Part shown: positions 1 to 8,270 of the stretch, one piece after another
Layout of the letters: every line of letters starts with the position of its first letter
Numbering within the stretch: the stretch's first letter is position 1
NCBI GenBank assembly: GCA_018384375.1
Contig: JAHAYJ010000125.1
Location: 1-38,884, forward strand
Reading direction: 5' to 3'
Length of the DNA stretch: 38,884 nt
From: Lachnospiraceae bacterium
GTDB lineage: Bacteria; Bacillota; Clostridia; Lachnospirales; Lachnospiraceae
Made by a program: the position numbers and the translations under genes
Notes under the pieces: model-generated
Told to the model about the DNA's origin: nothing
Database searches by the model: none
The model's input: only the letters and a program-made list of their open reading frames with translations

Positions 1-22
1 CCTGCCGTGATTTGATACTTCT

Positions 23-54
23 ATTATACCAGAAAAGTGCCGGAAAGTCCGCAT
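23..54 (-). promoter_or_regulatory. Candidate extended -10 promoter reading off the left edge
   Basis: On the minus strand a perfect TATAAT (23-28) is preceded by TG plus one base, an extended -10, with a weak -35 (CGGACT) 17 bp upstream. It would drive a gene beyond the left edge of the window. A long dyad (35-48 with 64-77) overlaps its spacer and -35. The gene served is not visible. Confidence 0.4.
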
Positions 55-77
55 AGATACTGAACTTTCTGGCACTT
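35..77. repeat. 14-bp inverted repeat with 15-nt loop
   Basis: Bases 35-48 and 64-77 are complementary over 14 positions with one G-T wobble, separated by 15 bases. It lies between the terminator of the four-repeat protein gene and the candidate leftward promoter at 23-54, so it may be an operator for that promoter rather than a terminator; no T run follows on either strand. Confidence 0.5.
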
Positions 78-80
78 AAC

Positions 81-108
81 AAAGAAAAATCCCGCACTCC
101 TGTGCAGG
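81..108 (-). terminator. Rho-independent terminator of the four-repeat protein gene
   Basis: Minus-strand stem CCTGCAC/GTGCGGG (91-108, 4-nt loop, one G-T pair) followed by ATTTTTCTTT (90-81). It sits 60 bases beyond the stop codon of the exported repeat protein. A second, perfect 11-bp hairpin (126-152) lies between the stop and this terminator but has no T run. Confidence 0.7.
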
Positions 109-125
109 ACTTTGTCTACAATCTG

Positions 126-152
126 AGACCTTAGTGATTACCACTAAGGTCT
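126..152. repeat. Perfect 11-bp inverted repeat after the stop codon
   Basis: AGACCTTAGTG (126-136) pairs perfectly with CACTAAGGTCT (142-152) across a 5-nt loop. It starts 15 bases after the stop of the four-repeat protein gene. Without a T run it is more likely an RNA 3'-end stabilising stem or part of a bipartite terminator with 81-108 than a terminator alone. Confidence 0.6.
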
Positions 153-167
153 GCTAATAATTATCTT

Positions 168-1244
168 TTATGCCCCCGTAATTTCTACAGCATGCATATA
201 GGCGTCATCTCCTCGCGCACAGCTTACATTCAGCTTCTTTCCACTAACAATAACCTTAAGTCCACTGACGCTGTTTACCGTATCCAGTTTCAATTCCATC
301 TCTCCGTAAATGGTATCCAGGTAAAGCATACTCTCCGTTGATTTGCTATTTACAGTTCCGGTAACCTCTGAAAGAGAAGAAGTATCAACTTTAGCTGATC
401 CCGTTCCAGTCTTAATACCCGCAATATTTGTCGCATGCAGATAAGCATCTGAGCCATGATAAAAAGTAACTGTCAGGCTTCTGCCGGGAATCAGGAACAT
501 TCCGCTTCTGCTGTCTGTACTATTGTCAATGACAAACTGCATCTCTCCCTCTTTGGTCGATAAATACAATAAGTCTTCCTTTGTTTTACTGCCTACAGTT
601 CCTGTAACAGATGTAACTGTAACATTACTGGGTATGGAACCTGTCGGTGCAGGAGTAAGAGATAAATCAACTGTTTCTGTTGTAACAGAAGATGAGGCTG
701 CATCGGAAATACTGATCGCATGCATATAAGCATCTGAGCCACGTGCACAAACAATATCATAAGTCTTGTCTGCCACCAATATAGAGCATCCGCTCATATT
801 CGTGGTAGTATCAAGTTTAATCTGCATTTCCCCCTGAACGGTATTAACATACAGAACATCATCCCTGGTTTTTTCACTTATTGTACCTGTCACTGTAGCC
901 GTTGACGATGAATCAACAGAAATCGTAGGTGTCTTCGTATCTCCGGATATTTTAACTGCATGAAGATATCCGTCTGAGCCATGGGATACTGATACACTGA
1001 TACTTGTACCTGGGAGCAAAATCTTGCATGCACTGGTATCTGTCCCACTGTCCAGCTTAATCTCCATCTTTCCGTCTTCCGTGGAAAGCTTTAACAGATC
1101 AGCCGTCGTCCCTGACATAACAGATCCCTGTACTGTTGCTATAACTTCCGCCGCCTGTACCTTATTCTGATTTACGGGGAACAGTATCATTCCCAGCATA
1201 AGGCAGATCGACATTACAATTTTTACCATTCTACCCCTTCTCAT
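168..1244 (-). CDS. Exported protein made of four ~65-residue tandem repeats
   Basis: The 358-residue protein has a signal peptide (MRRGRMVKIV, hydrophobic to about residue 24, likely cut after VQA at 31). Four repeats follow at about residues 37-101, 117-181, 212-276 and 293-357, each with the pattern GT[VI]..., LYL.T..GEM, then [HR]G[SD]D.Y[LM]HA..I. Linkers are rich in Ser/Thr/Pro. The predicted fold is all-beta; I do not recognise a named family, and function is unknown. The start at 1244 has GGAGGAG six bases upstream; a longer frame to 1334 has no ribosome site and would bury the signal peptide. There is no lipobox or LPXTG-type motif, so it is probably released or loosely wall-associated. 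At DNA level the repeats also share a recurring GCATGCATATA-like segment. Confidence 0.75.
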   Translation of the reverse strand: MRRGRMVKIVMSICLMLGMILFPVNQNKVQAAEVIATVQGSVMSGTTADLLKLSTEDGKMEIKLDSGTDTSACKILLPGTSISVSVSHGSDGYLHAVKISGDTKTPTISVDSSSTATVTGTISEKTRDDVLYVNTVQGEMQIKLDTTTNMSGCSILVADKTYDIVCARGSDAYMHAISISDAASSSVTTETVDLSLTPAPTGSIPSNVTVTSVTGTVGSKTKEDLLYLSTKEGEMQFVIDNSTDSRSGMFLIPGRSLTVTFYHGSDAYLHATNIAGIKTGTGSAKVDTSSLSEVTGTVNSKSTESMLYLDTIYGEMELKLDTVNSVSGLKVIVSGKKLNVSCARGDDAYMHAVEITGA

Positions 1245-1375
1245 TTTTCTCCTCCATATCAAACATAAAACGTAGATTTCCATAACATGGTAAATTATGT
1301 AAACTATCATACAACATTTATTACAAAAAAGCAATACACATCACAATATTTAGCTTTTATTAATATTTTTGCAAT

Positions 1376-1409
1376 AAAAAACCTCAGCAGGATATCCACT
1401 GAGGTTTTA
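1376..1409 (-). terminator. Terminator of tRNA-Gln
   Basis: Minus-strand stem AAAACCTCAG/CTGAGGTTTT flanking an 11-nt loop and continuing into T residues, starting three bases after the tRNA discriminator. It separates the tRNA from the downstream, same-strand repeat-protein gene. Confidence 0.75.
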
Positions 1410-1411
1410 AG

Positions 1412-1483
1412 CAGGGCTACAAGGATTCGAACCTTGAAATGACGGAGTCAGAGTCCGTTGCCTTACCGTTTGGCGATAGCCCT
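1412..1483 (-). tRNA. tRNA-Gln (anticodon CUG)
   Basis: Seven-bp acceptor AGGGCTA/TAGCCCT, anticodon arm with loop CTCTGAC giving CUG (reads CAG), T arm with GGTTCGAATCC, discriminator G as expected for Gln. CCA is not encoded (next bases are CT). It stands alone, with its own promoter (1506-1534) and terminator (1376-1409). Confidence 0.92.
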
Positions 1484-1505
1484 ATATGAATCAATTACTT
1501 TTGGT

Positions 1506-1534
1506 ATTATACATGATTATAATATGCTTGGCAA
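1506..1534 (-). promoter_or_regulatory. Promoter of tRNA-Gln
   Basis: Minus-strand TTGCCA (1529-1534), 17-bp spacer, then a perfect TATAAT (1506-1511). The expected start site near 1499 would leave a leader of about 16 nt before the mature tRNA at 1483. This is one of the best sigma-70-type promoters in the window. Confidence 0.75.
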
Positions 1535-1692
1535 GGGATTTTTTTAAAATATCTCAGAAAAATTGTTCCTTTTTTAATACAATTATGGGTGAGTTCGTTA
1601 CATTTTTGACAGGCTGTTTTTTTTTTAATACTTTCCGTTTTTTGTAAAAAAAATAGTTTTCAACACTCTGGAAATCTGCTATCGTTTAATTG

Positions 1693-1706
1693 TGAAAGCG
1701 TTTACA
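1693..1706 (+). promoter_or_regulatory. Catabolite-responsive element (cre), predicted CcpA site
   Basis: TGAAAGCGTTTACA matches the 14-bp cre consensus TGWNANCGNTNWCA at every defined position. It lies 36 bp upstream of the start codon of the DUF1905/C39-like gene, just after a TTTAAT (1685-1690) that could be its -10. A site over the transcription start normally means repression by CcpA when good carbon sources are present. The -35 is not obvious: a TTGACA at 1606-1611 lies too far upstream to pair with 1685-1690. Confidence 0.7.
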
Positions 1707-1741
1707 TATGCGTTTTATTGGTATTTTAGGAGGGTATATTC

Positions 1742-2413
1742 ATGAGGTATTTCTTTAACGGCAAAATCGAAAAGAAAGCAGATATTTATTCTATTCGTAT
1801 TCCTTTTAATGTCTGGGAAGTATGCAAGCAGCGGGATGTCATCAATGCCGATCTGGTGCTTGACAACAAAATTATTGATTGTAAGCTACTCCCGGAGGAA
1901 AAAGGCAATTATAAAATTCATTTACAGGAAGAAGATGTTTCCCACATTGATATCAATCAGGAGCACAAGATCCTGCTTCATATTACCGGCAGTCTGATTC
2001 AGATGAATCAGAACAGCCCTTACAGCTTTTCCAATCCCATTCGTAAAATTGATCATATTAATGTAATCATTCAGCCAGAAGACGGATTATGCGGGCAGAC
2101 CTGCGTTGCCATGCTGGCAGGTGTTACCATCGCCGAAGTCATCAGCGTTATGGATTGCCGTGAATGGCAGGCTACTATGGGGCGTGTCATTTCTGCATTA
2201 AATTATTATGGTATTGATCACAGTGACGTTATCATGTATACGGAGGGTCAGGAAGCAACTCTTCCCAAGTGCTGCATCATGATGGAAAAGATGGGGCGCT
2301 ATTGTCACTATCTTGTTCACTATGATGGTAAATTTTATGATTCTAACCTTGGTGTAATTACAGAATATGATATGAGTAAGCTTCTCGGATATCTGGAAAT
2401 TAAAGTTGATTAA
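1742..2413 (+). CDS. DUF1905-like domain fused to C39-like cysteine peptidase domain
   Basis: The 223-residue protein has no signal peptide. Residues 1 to about 85 resemble the DUF1905 beta-barrel (start FFNGKIE, then IRIPFNVWEV, then GNYKIHL). Residues 105-223 look like a C39/papain-like peptidase: Gln111 followed six residues later by Cys117 in QPEDGLCGQTC, the spacing of the oxyanion Gln and catalytic Cys in C39 peptidases, then His189 and Asp200 in CHYLVHYDGKFYD as probable triad partners. Neither the ABC exporter nor a bacteriocin substrate typical of C39 transporters is nearby. AGGAGGG lies seven bases before the ATG. A cre site precedes it, so carbon-catabolite repression is likely. 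Substrate unknown; catalysis is inferred from motif only. Confidence 0.65.
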   Translation: MRYFFNGKIEKKADIYSIRIPFNVWEVCKQRDVINADLVLDNKIIDCKLLPEEKGNYKIHLQEEDVSHIDINQEHKILLHITGSLIQMNQNSPYSFSNPIRKIDHINVIIQPEDGLCGQTCVAMLAGVTIAEVISVMDCREWQATMGRVISALNYYGIDHSDVIMYTEGQEATLPKCCIMMEKMGRYCHYLVHYDGKFYDSNLGVITEYDMSKLLGYLEIKVD

Positions 2414-2423
2414 TGCAAAAACT

Positions 2424-2453
2424 CCCCGGTTGCATCAACCGGGGAATTTTTAT
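2424..2453. terminator. Bidirectional terminator between convergent genes
   Basis: Perfect 8-bp stem CCCCGGTT/AACCGGGG with 5-nt loop, followed on the plus strand by AATTTTTATA and on the minus strand by AGTTTTTGC. It can end both the plus-strand C39-like gene (stop at 2413) and the minus-strand glutamine synthetase (stop at 2487). Confidence 0.85.
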
Positions 2454-2486
2454 ACCAATCAATTAGGAGGGTAATTATCAACAAAT

Positions 2487-4598
2487 TTATACTTCAAAAA
2501 TCAAATCGCCATAGGTCGGTACAGGCCATACCTTCTTATCTACCAGCATTTCTGCAGCATCTACAGGCGCTCTTAGTTCATCCATTGCAGCCTTTACAAC
2601 ATCCTTGTAGAAGAATGCCTGTTCCTTTGCATCTGTGATAGCACTTGCCTTTGCCTCTGCCTCTTCCAGCTTTACAAGAGCAGCCTTCATTGCTGTCAGC
2701 TTTTCGGAAACATCCTTCAGCAGATCTGCCTGTGCAGATGCATCAGCACCTGCCTCCTTTACTGCAATCACAGTATCAGCAAGAGATTTTGTATATTTAA
2801 CAACAGCGGGAATATACTGTTTGGATGCCATATCAATCATGGTAAGTGCCTCAATATTGATACTCTTTGCGTAGGTTTCATAAAGAACCTCTGCACGGGA
2901 CTCAAGCTCTGCCTCCGTGAAAATGCCAAATCTCTCAAACAGTTTCACTGCTTTGTCTGTCGTCAGCGTATCGACTGCCTCAATCATGGACTTAATGTTG
3001 GGAAGACCTCTTCTTTCTGCCTCAGCAACCCATTCATCGGAATAACCGTTTCCATTAAAGATGATTCTCTGATGATCTGTTAAGTATTTCTTGATCAGAT
3101 CATGTACTGCCACATCGAAATCATCTGCCTTTTCAAGAATATCTGCCGCTTCACAGAAAGCCTCTGCAACAATAGCATTTAAAGTCGTGTTCGGGCTTGC
3201 AATGGAATCGGAAGAACCGACCATACGGAATTCAAACTTATTACCCGTAAAAGCAAATGGTGATGTTCTGTTTCTATCCGTTGCATCCTTTGCAAGATCA
3301 GGAAGTGTAGAAACACCTGTCATAAGCTTTCCACCTTCCAGACAACGGGATGCTTCACCGGTCTCAACCAACTGCTTTACCACGTCCTCAAGCTGTTCGC
3401 CAAGGAACATGGAAATGATAGCCGGAGGAGCCTCGTTTGCACCAAGTCTGTGATCATTTCCAACATCAGATGCACTCTGACGAAGCAGATCCGCATGTAC
3501 ATCGACTGCTTTAATGATGCAGGCGAGCACAAGCAGAAACTGAATATTTTCATTGGGTGTATCACCCGGATCCAGAAGGTTCACACCGTTATCGGTTGTC
3601 AGTGACCAGTTATTATGCTTACCAGATCCATTCACACCAGCAAAAGGCTTTTCATGAAGCAGACACGTAAGGCCATGACGTCCGGCAACCTTTTTCATTG
3701 TTTCCATAACCAACTGATTGTGATCAACTGCAATATTGGCTGTCTCATAAATAGGCGCCAGTTCATGCTGTGCAGGCGCAACCTCGTTATGCTGTGTTTT
3801 TGCAGTAACGCCCAGCTTCCAGAGCTCAATATTCAAGTCCTTCATGTATGCACCAATACGCTCGCGGATCGTACCAAAATAATGGTCTTCCATTTCCTGT
3901 CCTTTTGGAGCAGGCGCACCAAACAGGGTACGGCCGGCAAAAATCAAGTCAGGTCTCTTCAAATATTTCTCCCTGTCCACCAGGAAATATTCCTGCTCAG
4001 GTCCCACACTTGCAACAACCTTTGTTGCCTCTGTATTACCGAACAGACGGACTATGCGGACTGCCTGCTCACTGACTGCCTCCATGGAACGAAGCAACGG
4101 TGTTTTCTTATCAAGTGCTTCACCCTTATAAGAACAAAAAGCGGTAGGAATACAAAGGATCACTCCTGTAGCATCTTCCTTCAGAAACGCAGGAGACGTG
4201 ATATCCCATGCTGTATAACCTCTTGCCTCAAACGTAGCACGAAGACCTCCTGAAGGGAAGGAGGATGCATCCGGCTCACCCTTAATCAGTTCTTTTCCGG
4301 AAAACTCCATAATCATCTTGCCGCTCTCATCGGGATGGGATACAAAAGAGTCATGTTTTTCTGCAGTAATACCGGTAAGCGGTTGAAACCAATGGGTATA
4401 ATGAGTTGCGCCATTTTCCACTGCCCAGTCCTTCATTGCCTTAGCAGCGACATCCGCTGCAGCAAGTGACAGCTCACCCCCTTTATCCATTACTGTTTTA
4501 ACTTCCTTGTACACGCTCTTCGGCAGACGTTCCTTCATCTTACCAAGGGTAAAAACATTCTGCCCAAAAATCTCCTCAACATTTAACACTTCACTCAT
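2487..4598 (-). CDS. glnN: Type III glutamine synthetase, copy 1
   Basis: The 703-residue protein makes glutamine from glutamate, ammonia and ATP in the cytoplasm. Length fits the GSIII family (about 700, versus about 450 for GSI). Visible motifs: EQEYF at 201-205, QHNEVAP at 269-275, and the nucleotide/glutamate-site segment NGSGKHNNW at 323-331. AAGGAGGAAG precedes the ATG. A second copy of identical length lies directly upstream on the same strand (4827-6938); in the first 100 residues I count 20 differences. A terminator lies between them, so this copy probably has its own promoter. The 3' end shares a bidirectional terminator with the facing gene. Confidence 0.95.
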   Translation of the reverse strand: MSEVLNVEEIFGQNVFTLGKMKERLPKSVYKEVKTVMDKGGELSLAAADVAAKAMKDWAVENGATHYTHWFQPLTGITAEKHDSFVSHPDESGKMIMEFSGKELIKGEPDASSFPSGGLRATFEARGYTAWDITSPAFLKEDATGVILCIPTAFCSYKGEALDKKTPLLRSMEAVSEQAVRIVRLFGNTEATKVVASVGPEQEYFLVDREKYLKRPDLIFAGRTLFGAPAPKGQEMEDHYFGTIRERIGAYMKDLNIELWKLGVTAKTQHNEVAPAQHELAPIYETANIAVDHNQLVMETMKKVAGRHGLTCLLHEKPFAGVNGSGKHNNWSLTTDNGVNLLDPGDTPNENIQFLLVLACIIKAVDVHADLLRQSASDVGNDHRLGANEAPPAIISMFLGEQLEDVVKQLVETGEASRCLEGGKLMTGVSTLPDLAKDATDRNRTSPFAFTGNKFEFRMVGSSDSIASPNTTLNAIVAEAFCEAADILEKADDFDVAVHDLIKKYLTDHQRIIFNGNGYSDEWVAEAERRGLPNIKSMIEAVDTLTTDKAVKLFERFGIFTEAELESRAEVLYETYAKSINIEALTMIDMASKQYIPAVVKYTKSLADTVIAVKEAGADASAQADLLKDVSEKLTAMKAALVKLEEAEAKASAITDAKEQAFFYKDVVKAAMDELRAPVDAAEMLVDKKVWPVPTYGDLIFEV

Positions 4599-4628
4599 AC
4601 TTTCTTCCTCCTTATTTTTTCTTACATG

Positions 4629-4690
4629 AAATCTCTTCCACAGATTTGGAGAAAAGAATGAATTTCTTTTGTATAATGAAAACCCCGCAA
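4629..4690 (-). promoter_or_regulatory. Leader and weak promoter candidate of glutamine synthetase copy 1
   Basis: Just past the terminator tail of copy 2, the minus strand shows CATTATACA (-10-like) with only a poor -35 in the T-rich tail. The leader of about 70 nt contains the small dyad AAATCT/AGATTT (about 4629-4647) ahead of AAGGAGG. I see no known riboswitch fold. Independent transcription of this copy is inferred from the terminator upstream. Confidence 0.3.
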
Positions 4691-4693
4691 TAC

Positions 4694-4732
4694 AAAAAAG
4701 GCGTTACACTACCTGTGTAAACGCCTTCGTTC
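4694..4732 (-). terminator. Terminator of glutamine synthetase copy 2
   Basis: Minus-strand AAGGCGTTTACAC pairs with GTGTAACGCCTT (one bulged T) and is followed by TTTTTTG. It lies about 95 bases past the stop of copy 2 and isolates it from copy 1. Confidence 0.75.
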
Positions 4733-4826
4733 ATTCTTTCTCTTATTCATTTATTCGAGGAATCTCCTCTATAGTTCATTACAATACACCAAATTTTTCA
4801 AAAATGCAACCCTTATTTTTAAAAAA

Positions 4827-6938
4827 TTATACCTCAAAAAGCAGATCTGCATAAGTGGGGAAGGGCCAGTATTCTTTATCCACCAGTTTTTCAAGCTCAT
4901 CCGCAGGCTTTCGCAGCGCATTCATAGCTTTCATAACCTTATCATGATAATAAAATGCCTGCTCTTTTCCTCTCTCCATGGATGACGCTTCCGTTTCTAC
5001 CTTCTGAAGCTGCTCTGCAGCCTTCTTTGTCTGTGTCAGCTTTTCTGTCACAGTATTCAGAAGCTGCTTCGGAACCGTTGCATCTCCTCCTGCTGCATTA
5101 ATTGATACTACCGTGTCCGCCAGATTTTTACTGAATCTCATAACAGCAGGAATTATCTGCTTATCTGCCATATCGATCATCGTAAGAGCCTCAATATTAA
5201 TGGTCTTTGCATAGGTTTCATACAGAACCTCTGCACGGGAACGAAGCTCTGCTTCTGTAAAAATTCCAAACTTTTCAAACAGATTGATGGCCTTCTTCGT
5301 AGTGAGTGCATCAACAGCCTCTACCATGGAAGGAATATTGGGTAGCCCTCTTCTTGCCGCTTCCTCCACCCATTCGGGAGCATAACCGTTGCCATTGAAA
5401 ATAATTCTCTGATGCTTTGTCATATATTCCTTAATAAGGTCATGTACCGCAAGGTCAAAGTCTTCTGCACCCTCCAATCTGTCTGCTGCTTCACAGAACG
5501 CTTCCGCCACGATCGCATTAAGAGTTGTGTTCGGACTCCCAATTGAATCCTCACTTCCAACCATGCGAAATTCAAATTTATTTCCGGTAAAGGCAAACGG
5601 TGAAGTACGATTTCGATCAGTGGCATCTTTTACAAAATCAGGAAGCGTTGACACACCAGTTCTGAGGACACCGCCTTCCTTCAGAGAATCCGCTTTTCCG
5701 GTCTCCACCAGCTGCTCCACCACATCCTCCAGCTGTTCTCCTAAGAAAATGGAGATAATGGCAGGAGGGGCTTCATAGCCTCCCAGTCTATGATCGTTTC
5801 CAACATTAGATGCACTCTGCCTCAAAAGATCCGCATGCGTATCGACTGCTTTCATAATGCAGGCAAGCACCAGTAAAAACTGAATATTTTCATTTGGTGT
5901 CTGTCCTGGCTCCAAAAGATTCATTCCGTTATCTGTGGTAATAGACCAGTTGTTGTGCTTACCGGAGCCATTCACTCCCGCAAAGGGCTTCTCATGCAGC
6001 ATACAACGCAGCCCATGCTTGCCAGCCACACGTTTTAAGGTCTCCATTACCAGCTGGTTATGATCAACTGCCACATTGGCTGATTCATAAATTGGCGCCA
6101 GTTCATGCTGCGCCGGTGCAGCTTCATTATGCTGGGTTTTCGCAGTTACACCCAGTTTCCACAGCTCAATATTCACATCATGCATATAGGCCCCGATACG
6201 TTCCCGGATCACACCGAAATAATGATCGTCCATTTCCTGTCCCTTAGGCGCAGGTGCCCCAAACAGCGTTCTTCCCGCAAAAATAATATCCTCTCTTTGC
6301 AGTGCTTTTTTCTGATCTACGATAAAGTATTCCTGCTCTGCTCCAACGGACGGAATGACCTTCTTCGCCTGTGTATTTCCAAACAGACGGACAATTCTGA
6401 CCGCCTGCCTGCTCAAAGCCTCCATGGAGCGGAGAAGTGGCGTTTTTTTATCCAGTGCTTCCCCTTTATAGGAACAGAAAGCCGTTGGAATACAAAGAGT
6501 AGGACCTGTTGCTGTTTCCTTAATAAATGCCGGGGAGGTAATATCCCATGTGGTATACCCTCTCGCCTCAAAAGTAGCCCTGAGACCGCCTGAAGGAAAA
6601 GATGAAGCATCCGGCTCTCCTTTAATTAATTCCTTTCCGGAAAATTCCATTAGCATCTTTCCATTTTCATCCGGATGGGTTACAAAGGAATCATGTTTTT
6701 CTGCCGTAATCCCGGTAAGAGGCTGAAACCAATGTGTATAATGGGTTGCCCCATTTTCAACTGCCCAGTCCTTCATTGCCTTTGCCACCACATCAGCGGT
6801 AGCCAAGGTCAATTCTCCGCCTTCCTCCATTACTTTAATTACTTCTTTGTACACATTTTTGGGCAGACACTCCTTCATAACTGCCCTGGTAAATACCTTG
6901 CTGCCAAACAACTCTTCCACACCGATTACTTCACTCAT
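4827..6938 (-). CDS. glnN: Type III glutamine synthetase, copy 2
   Basis: A 703-residue paralogue of copy 1 with the same signatures ([26 protein letters not shown]). The start at 6938 is chosen because GGGAGGAAGTAGG precedes it and the N-terminus (MSEV.GVEE.FG) aligns with copy 1; the frame stays open further upstream without a ribosome site. It begins 37 bases after the stop of the trhP homologue, so it may be co-transcribed with the tRNA-modification genes upstream, in contrast to copy 1. Divergence is concentrated in the N-terminal few residues and the C-terminal 120 residues, while the central catalytic part is strongly conserved. Confidence 0.95.
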   Translation of the reverse strand: MSEVIGVEELFGSKVFTRAVMKECLPKNVYKEVIKVMEEGGELTLATADVVAKAMKDWAVENGATHYTHWFQPLTGITAEKHDSFVTHPDENGKMLMEFSGKELIKGEPDASSFPSGGLRATFEARGYTTWDITSPAFIKETATGPTLCIPTAFCSYKGEALDKKTPLLRSMEALSRQAVRIVRLFGNTQAKKVIPSVGAEQEYFIVDQKKALQREDIIFAGRTLFGAPAPKGQEMDDHYFGVIRERIGAYMHDVNIELWKLGVTAKTQHNEAAPAQHELAPIYESANVAVDHNQLVMETLKRVAGKHGLRCMLHEKPFAGVNGSGKHNNWSITTDNGMNLLEPGQTPNENIQFLLVLACIMKAVDTHADLLRQSASNVGNDHRLGGYEAPPAIISIFLGEQLEDVVEQLVETGKADSLKEGGVLRTGVSTLPDFVKDATDRNRTSPFAFTGNKFEFRMVGSEDSIGSPNTTLNAIVAEAFCEAADRLEGAEDFDLAVHDLIKEYMTKHQRIIFNGNGYAPEWVEEAARRGLPNIPSMVEAVDALTTKKAINLFEKFGIFTEAELRSRAEVLYETYAKTINIEALTMIDMADKQIIPAVMRFSKNLADTVVSINAAGGDATVPKQLLNTVTEKLTQTKKAAEQLQKVETEASSMERGKEQAFYYHDKVMKAMNALRKPADELEKLVDKEYWPFPTYADLLFEV

Positions 6939-6975
6939 CCTACTTCCTCCCTTAGTCTGTCTGATAATCCGCTTT

Positions 6976-8238
6976 TTACTTTTTCTTCTGCACACGGAGC
7001 AAATCAAACTGATTTGCCTGCCCGCTAAGCCCCACGTATAGAATCTGCTGCGGGTGGGGAGCGCTTTCCACCGCTTCCCCCTCCTGCGTTTTCATGGAAA
7101 GTACCTTTACTTCCACGTTTCTGCCATCGGGCTTCATAATTTCAATCTCATCCCCCACGCAGAATTTATTTCTCTGTTCGATTCTTACCGTAGAGTACTT
7201 CTTACCGGTTTCTGCCGTATCTTCCACATACGGCTTTACCTCTTCTACGATTCCCAGATAAATATATTCATTTACATAAGTATTAGAATCATAAATCTGT
7301 GTATCTTCATCCGGTTTCCCAAAATAAAAGCCGGTTGTAAATTGTCTGTAGGTACATTTTGCAATTTCTGCCCTATACCATTCCATATTGGCACGGTACT
7401 TTTCCTCGGATTCCAGATAGTCATCAATGGCCTTCCGGTAAGTTCTTGCAACCGTAGCAACATAAAGTGCTGTTTTCATCCTTCCTTCAATTTTGAAGCT
7501 ATCAATTCCTGCATCAATCATTTCCGGTATGTGCTCTATCATACAAAGATCCTTGGAATTAAAAATATAAGTTCCCCGATCATTTTCATAAACCGGAAAA
7601 TATTCTCCCGGGCGCTTTTCCTCCATTACAGCATATTTCCATCGGCAGGGATGGGTGCAGGCTCCCTGATTAGCATCTCTCCCGGTAAAAAAGCTGCTGA
7701 GAAGGCATCTTCCCGAATAGGAGATACACATGGCCCCATGAATAAAGCTTTCAATTTCCATATCCTCCGGTATTTTCTCCCGAATTTCCCTAATTTCCTT
7801 TAGGGAAAGCTCTCTGGCAGATACGACTCTTTTTGCTCCCAGTTTATTCCAGAAAAGATATGTCATGTAATTGGTATTATTTGCCTGGGTGGATATATGA
7901 ATATCAATTTCCGGACAGATTTCCCTCGCCAGTGTAAACATCCCCGGGTCGGCTATAATCAGAGCATCCGGTCTCATGTCCTTCAATTCCCGAAAATAAT
8001 CTCTTGCACCATCAAGGTCTCCATTATGTGCCAGAATATTAGCAGTCACATGTACCCTTACACCATGGTCATGAGCAAACTCAATTCCCTGCTTCATCTC
8101 TTCTTTTGAAAAATTTTTGGCCTTAGCTCTTAATCCAAAGGCCTCTCCGCCGATGTAGACGGCATCAGCTCCAAACAGTACCGCTGTCTTTAAAACCTCC
8201 AATGAGCTGGCAGGTATCAAAAGCTCCGGTTTTCGCAT
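6976..8238 (-). CDS. trhP: U32-family tRNA uridine hydroxylation protein (TrhP/YrrO-like)
   Basis: This 420-residue protein begins [28 protein letters not shown], the U32 TIM-barrel N-terminus, and carries the family Cys-rich signature [17 protein letters not shown] followed by [10 protein letters not shown]32 proteins of this type (E. coli TrhP, B. subtilis YrrO/TrhP2) are needed for prephenate-dependent 5-hydroxylation of tRNA U34; they are annotated as peptidases for historical reasons. Length fits YrrO rather than the shorter YrrN, and only one U32 gene is seen here. It follows trmR by 32 bases, as in the Bacillus yrrM-yrrN-yrrO order, supporting the pathway ho5U34 then mo5U34. The ATG lies about 13 bases past AGAGGAGC. 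Confidence 0.85.
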   Translation of the reverse strand: MRKPELLIPASSLEVLKTAVLFGADAVYIGGEAFGLRAKAKNFSKEEMKQGIEFAHDHGVRVHVTANILAHNGDLDGARDYFRELKDMRPDALIIADPGMFTLAREICPEIDIHISTQANNTNYMTYLFWNKLGAKRVVSARELSLKEIREIREKIPEDMEIESFIHGAMCISYSGRCLLSSFFTGRDANQGACTHPCRWKYAVMEEKRPGEYFPVYENDRGTYIFNSKDLCMIEHIPEMIDAGIDSFKIEGRMKTALYVATVARTYRKAIDDYLESEEKYRANMEWYRAEIAKCTYRQFTTGFYFGKPDEDTQIYDSNTYVNEYIYLGIVEEVKPYVEDTAETGKKYSTVRIEQRNKFCVGDEIEIMKPDGRNVEVKVLSMKTQEGEAVESAPHPQQILYVGLSGQANQFDLLRVQKKK

Positions 8239-8270
8239 TTTTATTACTATGCTCCTCTCAAGATCAGATA

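Noticed and set aside
168-1244. Possible CRISPR-like repeats because GCATGCATATA-type segments recur
   Set aside because: The spacing is about 230-280 bases and is explained by the coding repeats; there are no short regular spacers or cas genes.
1606-1634. TTGACA followed by a T tract as promoter of the DUF1905-C39 gene
   Set aside because: The -35 is perfect, but the hexamer 17 bp downstream (TACTTT) is poor; it may be real but is not better supported than the -10-like TTTAAT next to the cre site, so it is not listed as the promoter.
3615-4253. Plus-strand frame of 212 codons inside glutamine synthetase copy 1
   Set aside because: Antisense to a fully conserved enzyme, no ribosome site, and a matching antisense frame occurs in copy 2 simply because the genes are similar.
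4672-4677. Plus-strand TATAAT between the two glutamine synthetase genes
   Set aside because: No -35 at 16-18 bp (nearest TTGGAG is 20 bp away) and no plus-strand gene follows; the 61-codon frame there has no ribosome site and runs into the antisense of copy 2.
4694-4732. cre-like GTGTAAACGCC segment
   Set aside because: The cre consensus is not met; the bases are explained by the terminator stem of glutamine synthetase copy 2.
7054-7803. Plus-strand frame of 249 codons inside trhP
   Set aside because: Antisense shadow of a conserved gene with no recognisable protein features and no ribosome site.
6976-8238. Protease function for the U32 gene
   Set aside because: Family name is historical; neighbourhood with trmR and the Cys signature favour tRNA hydroxylation.
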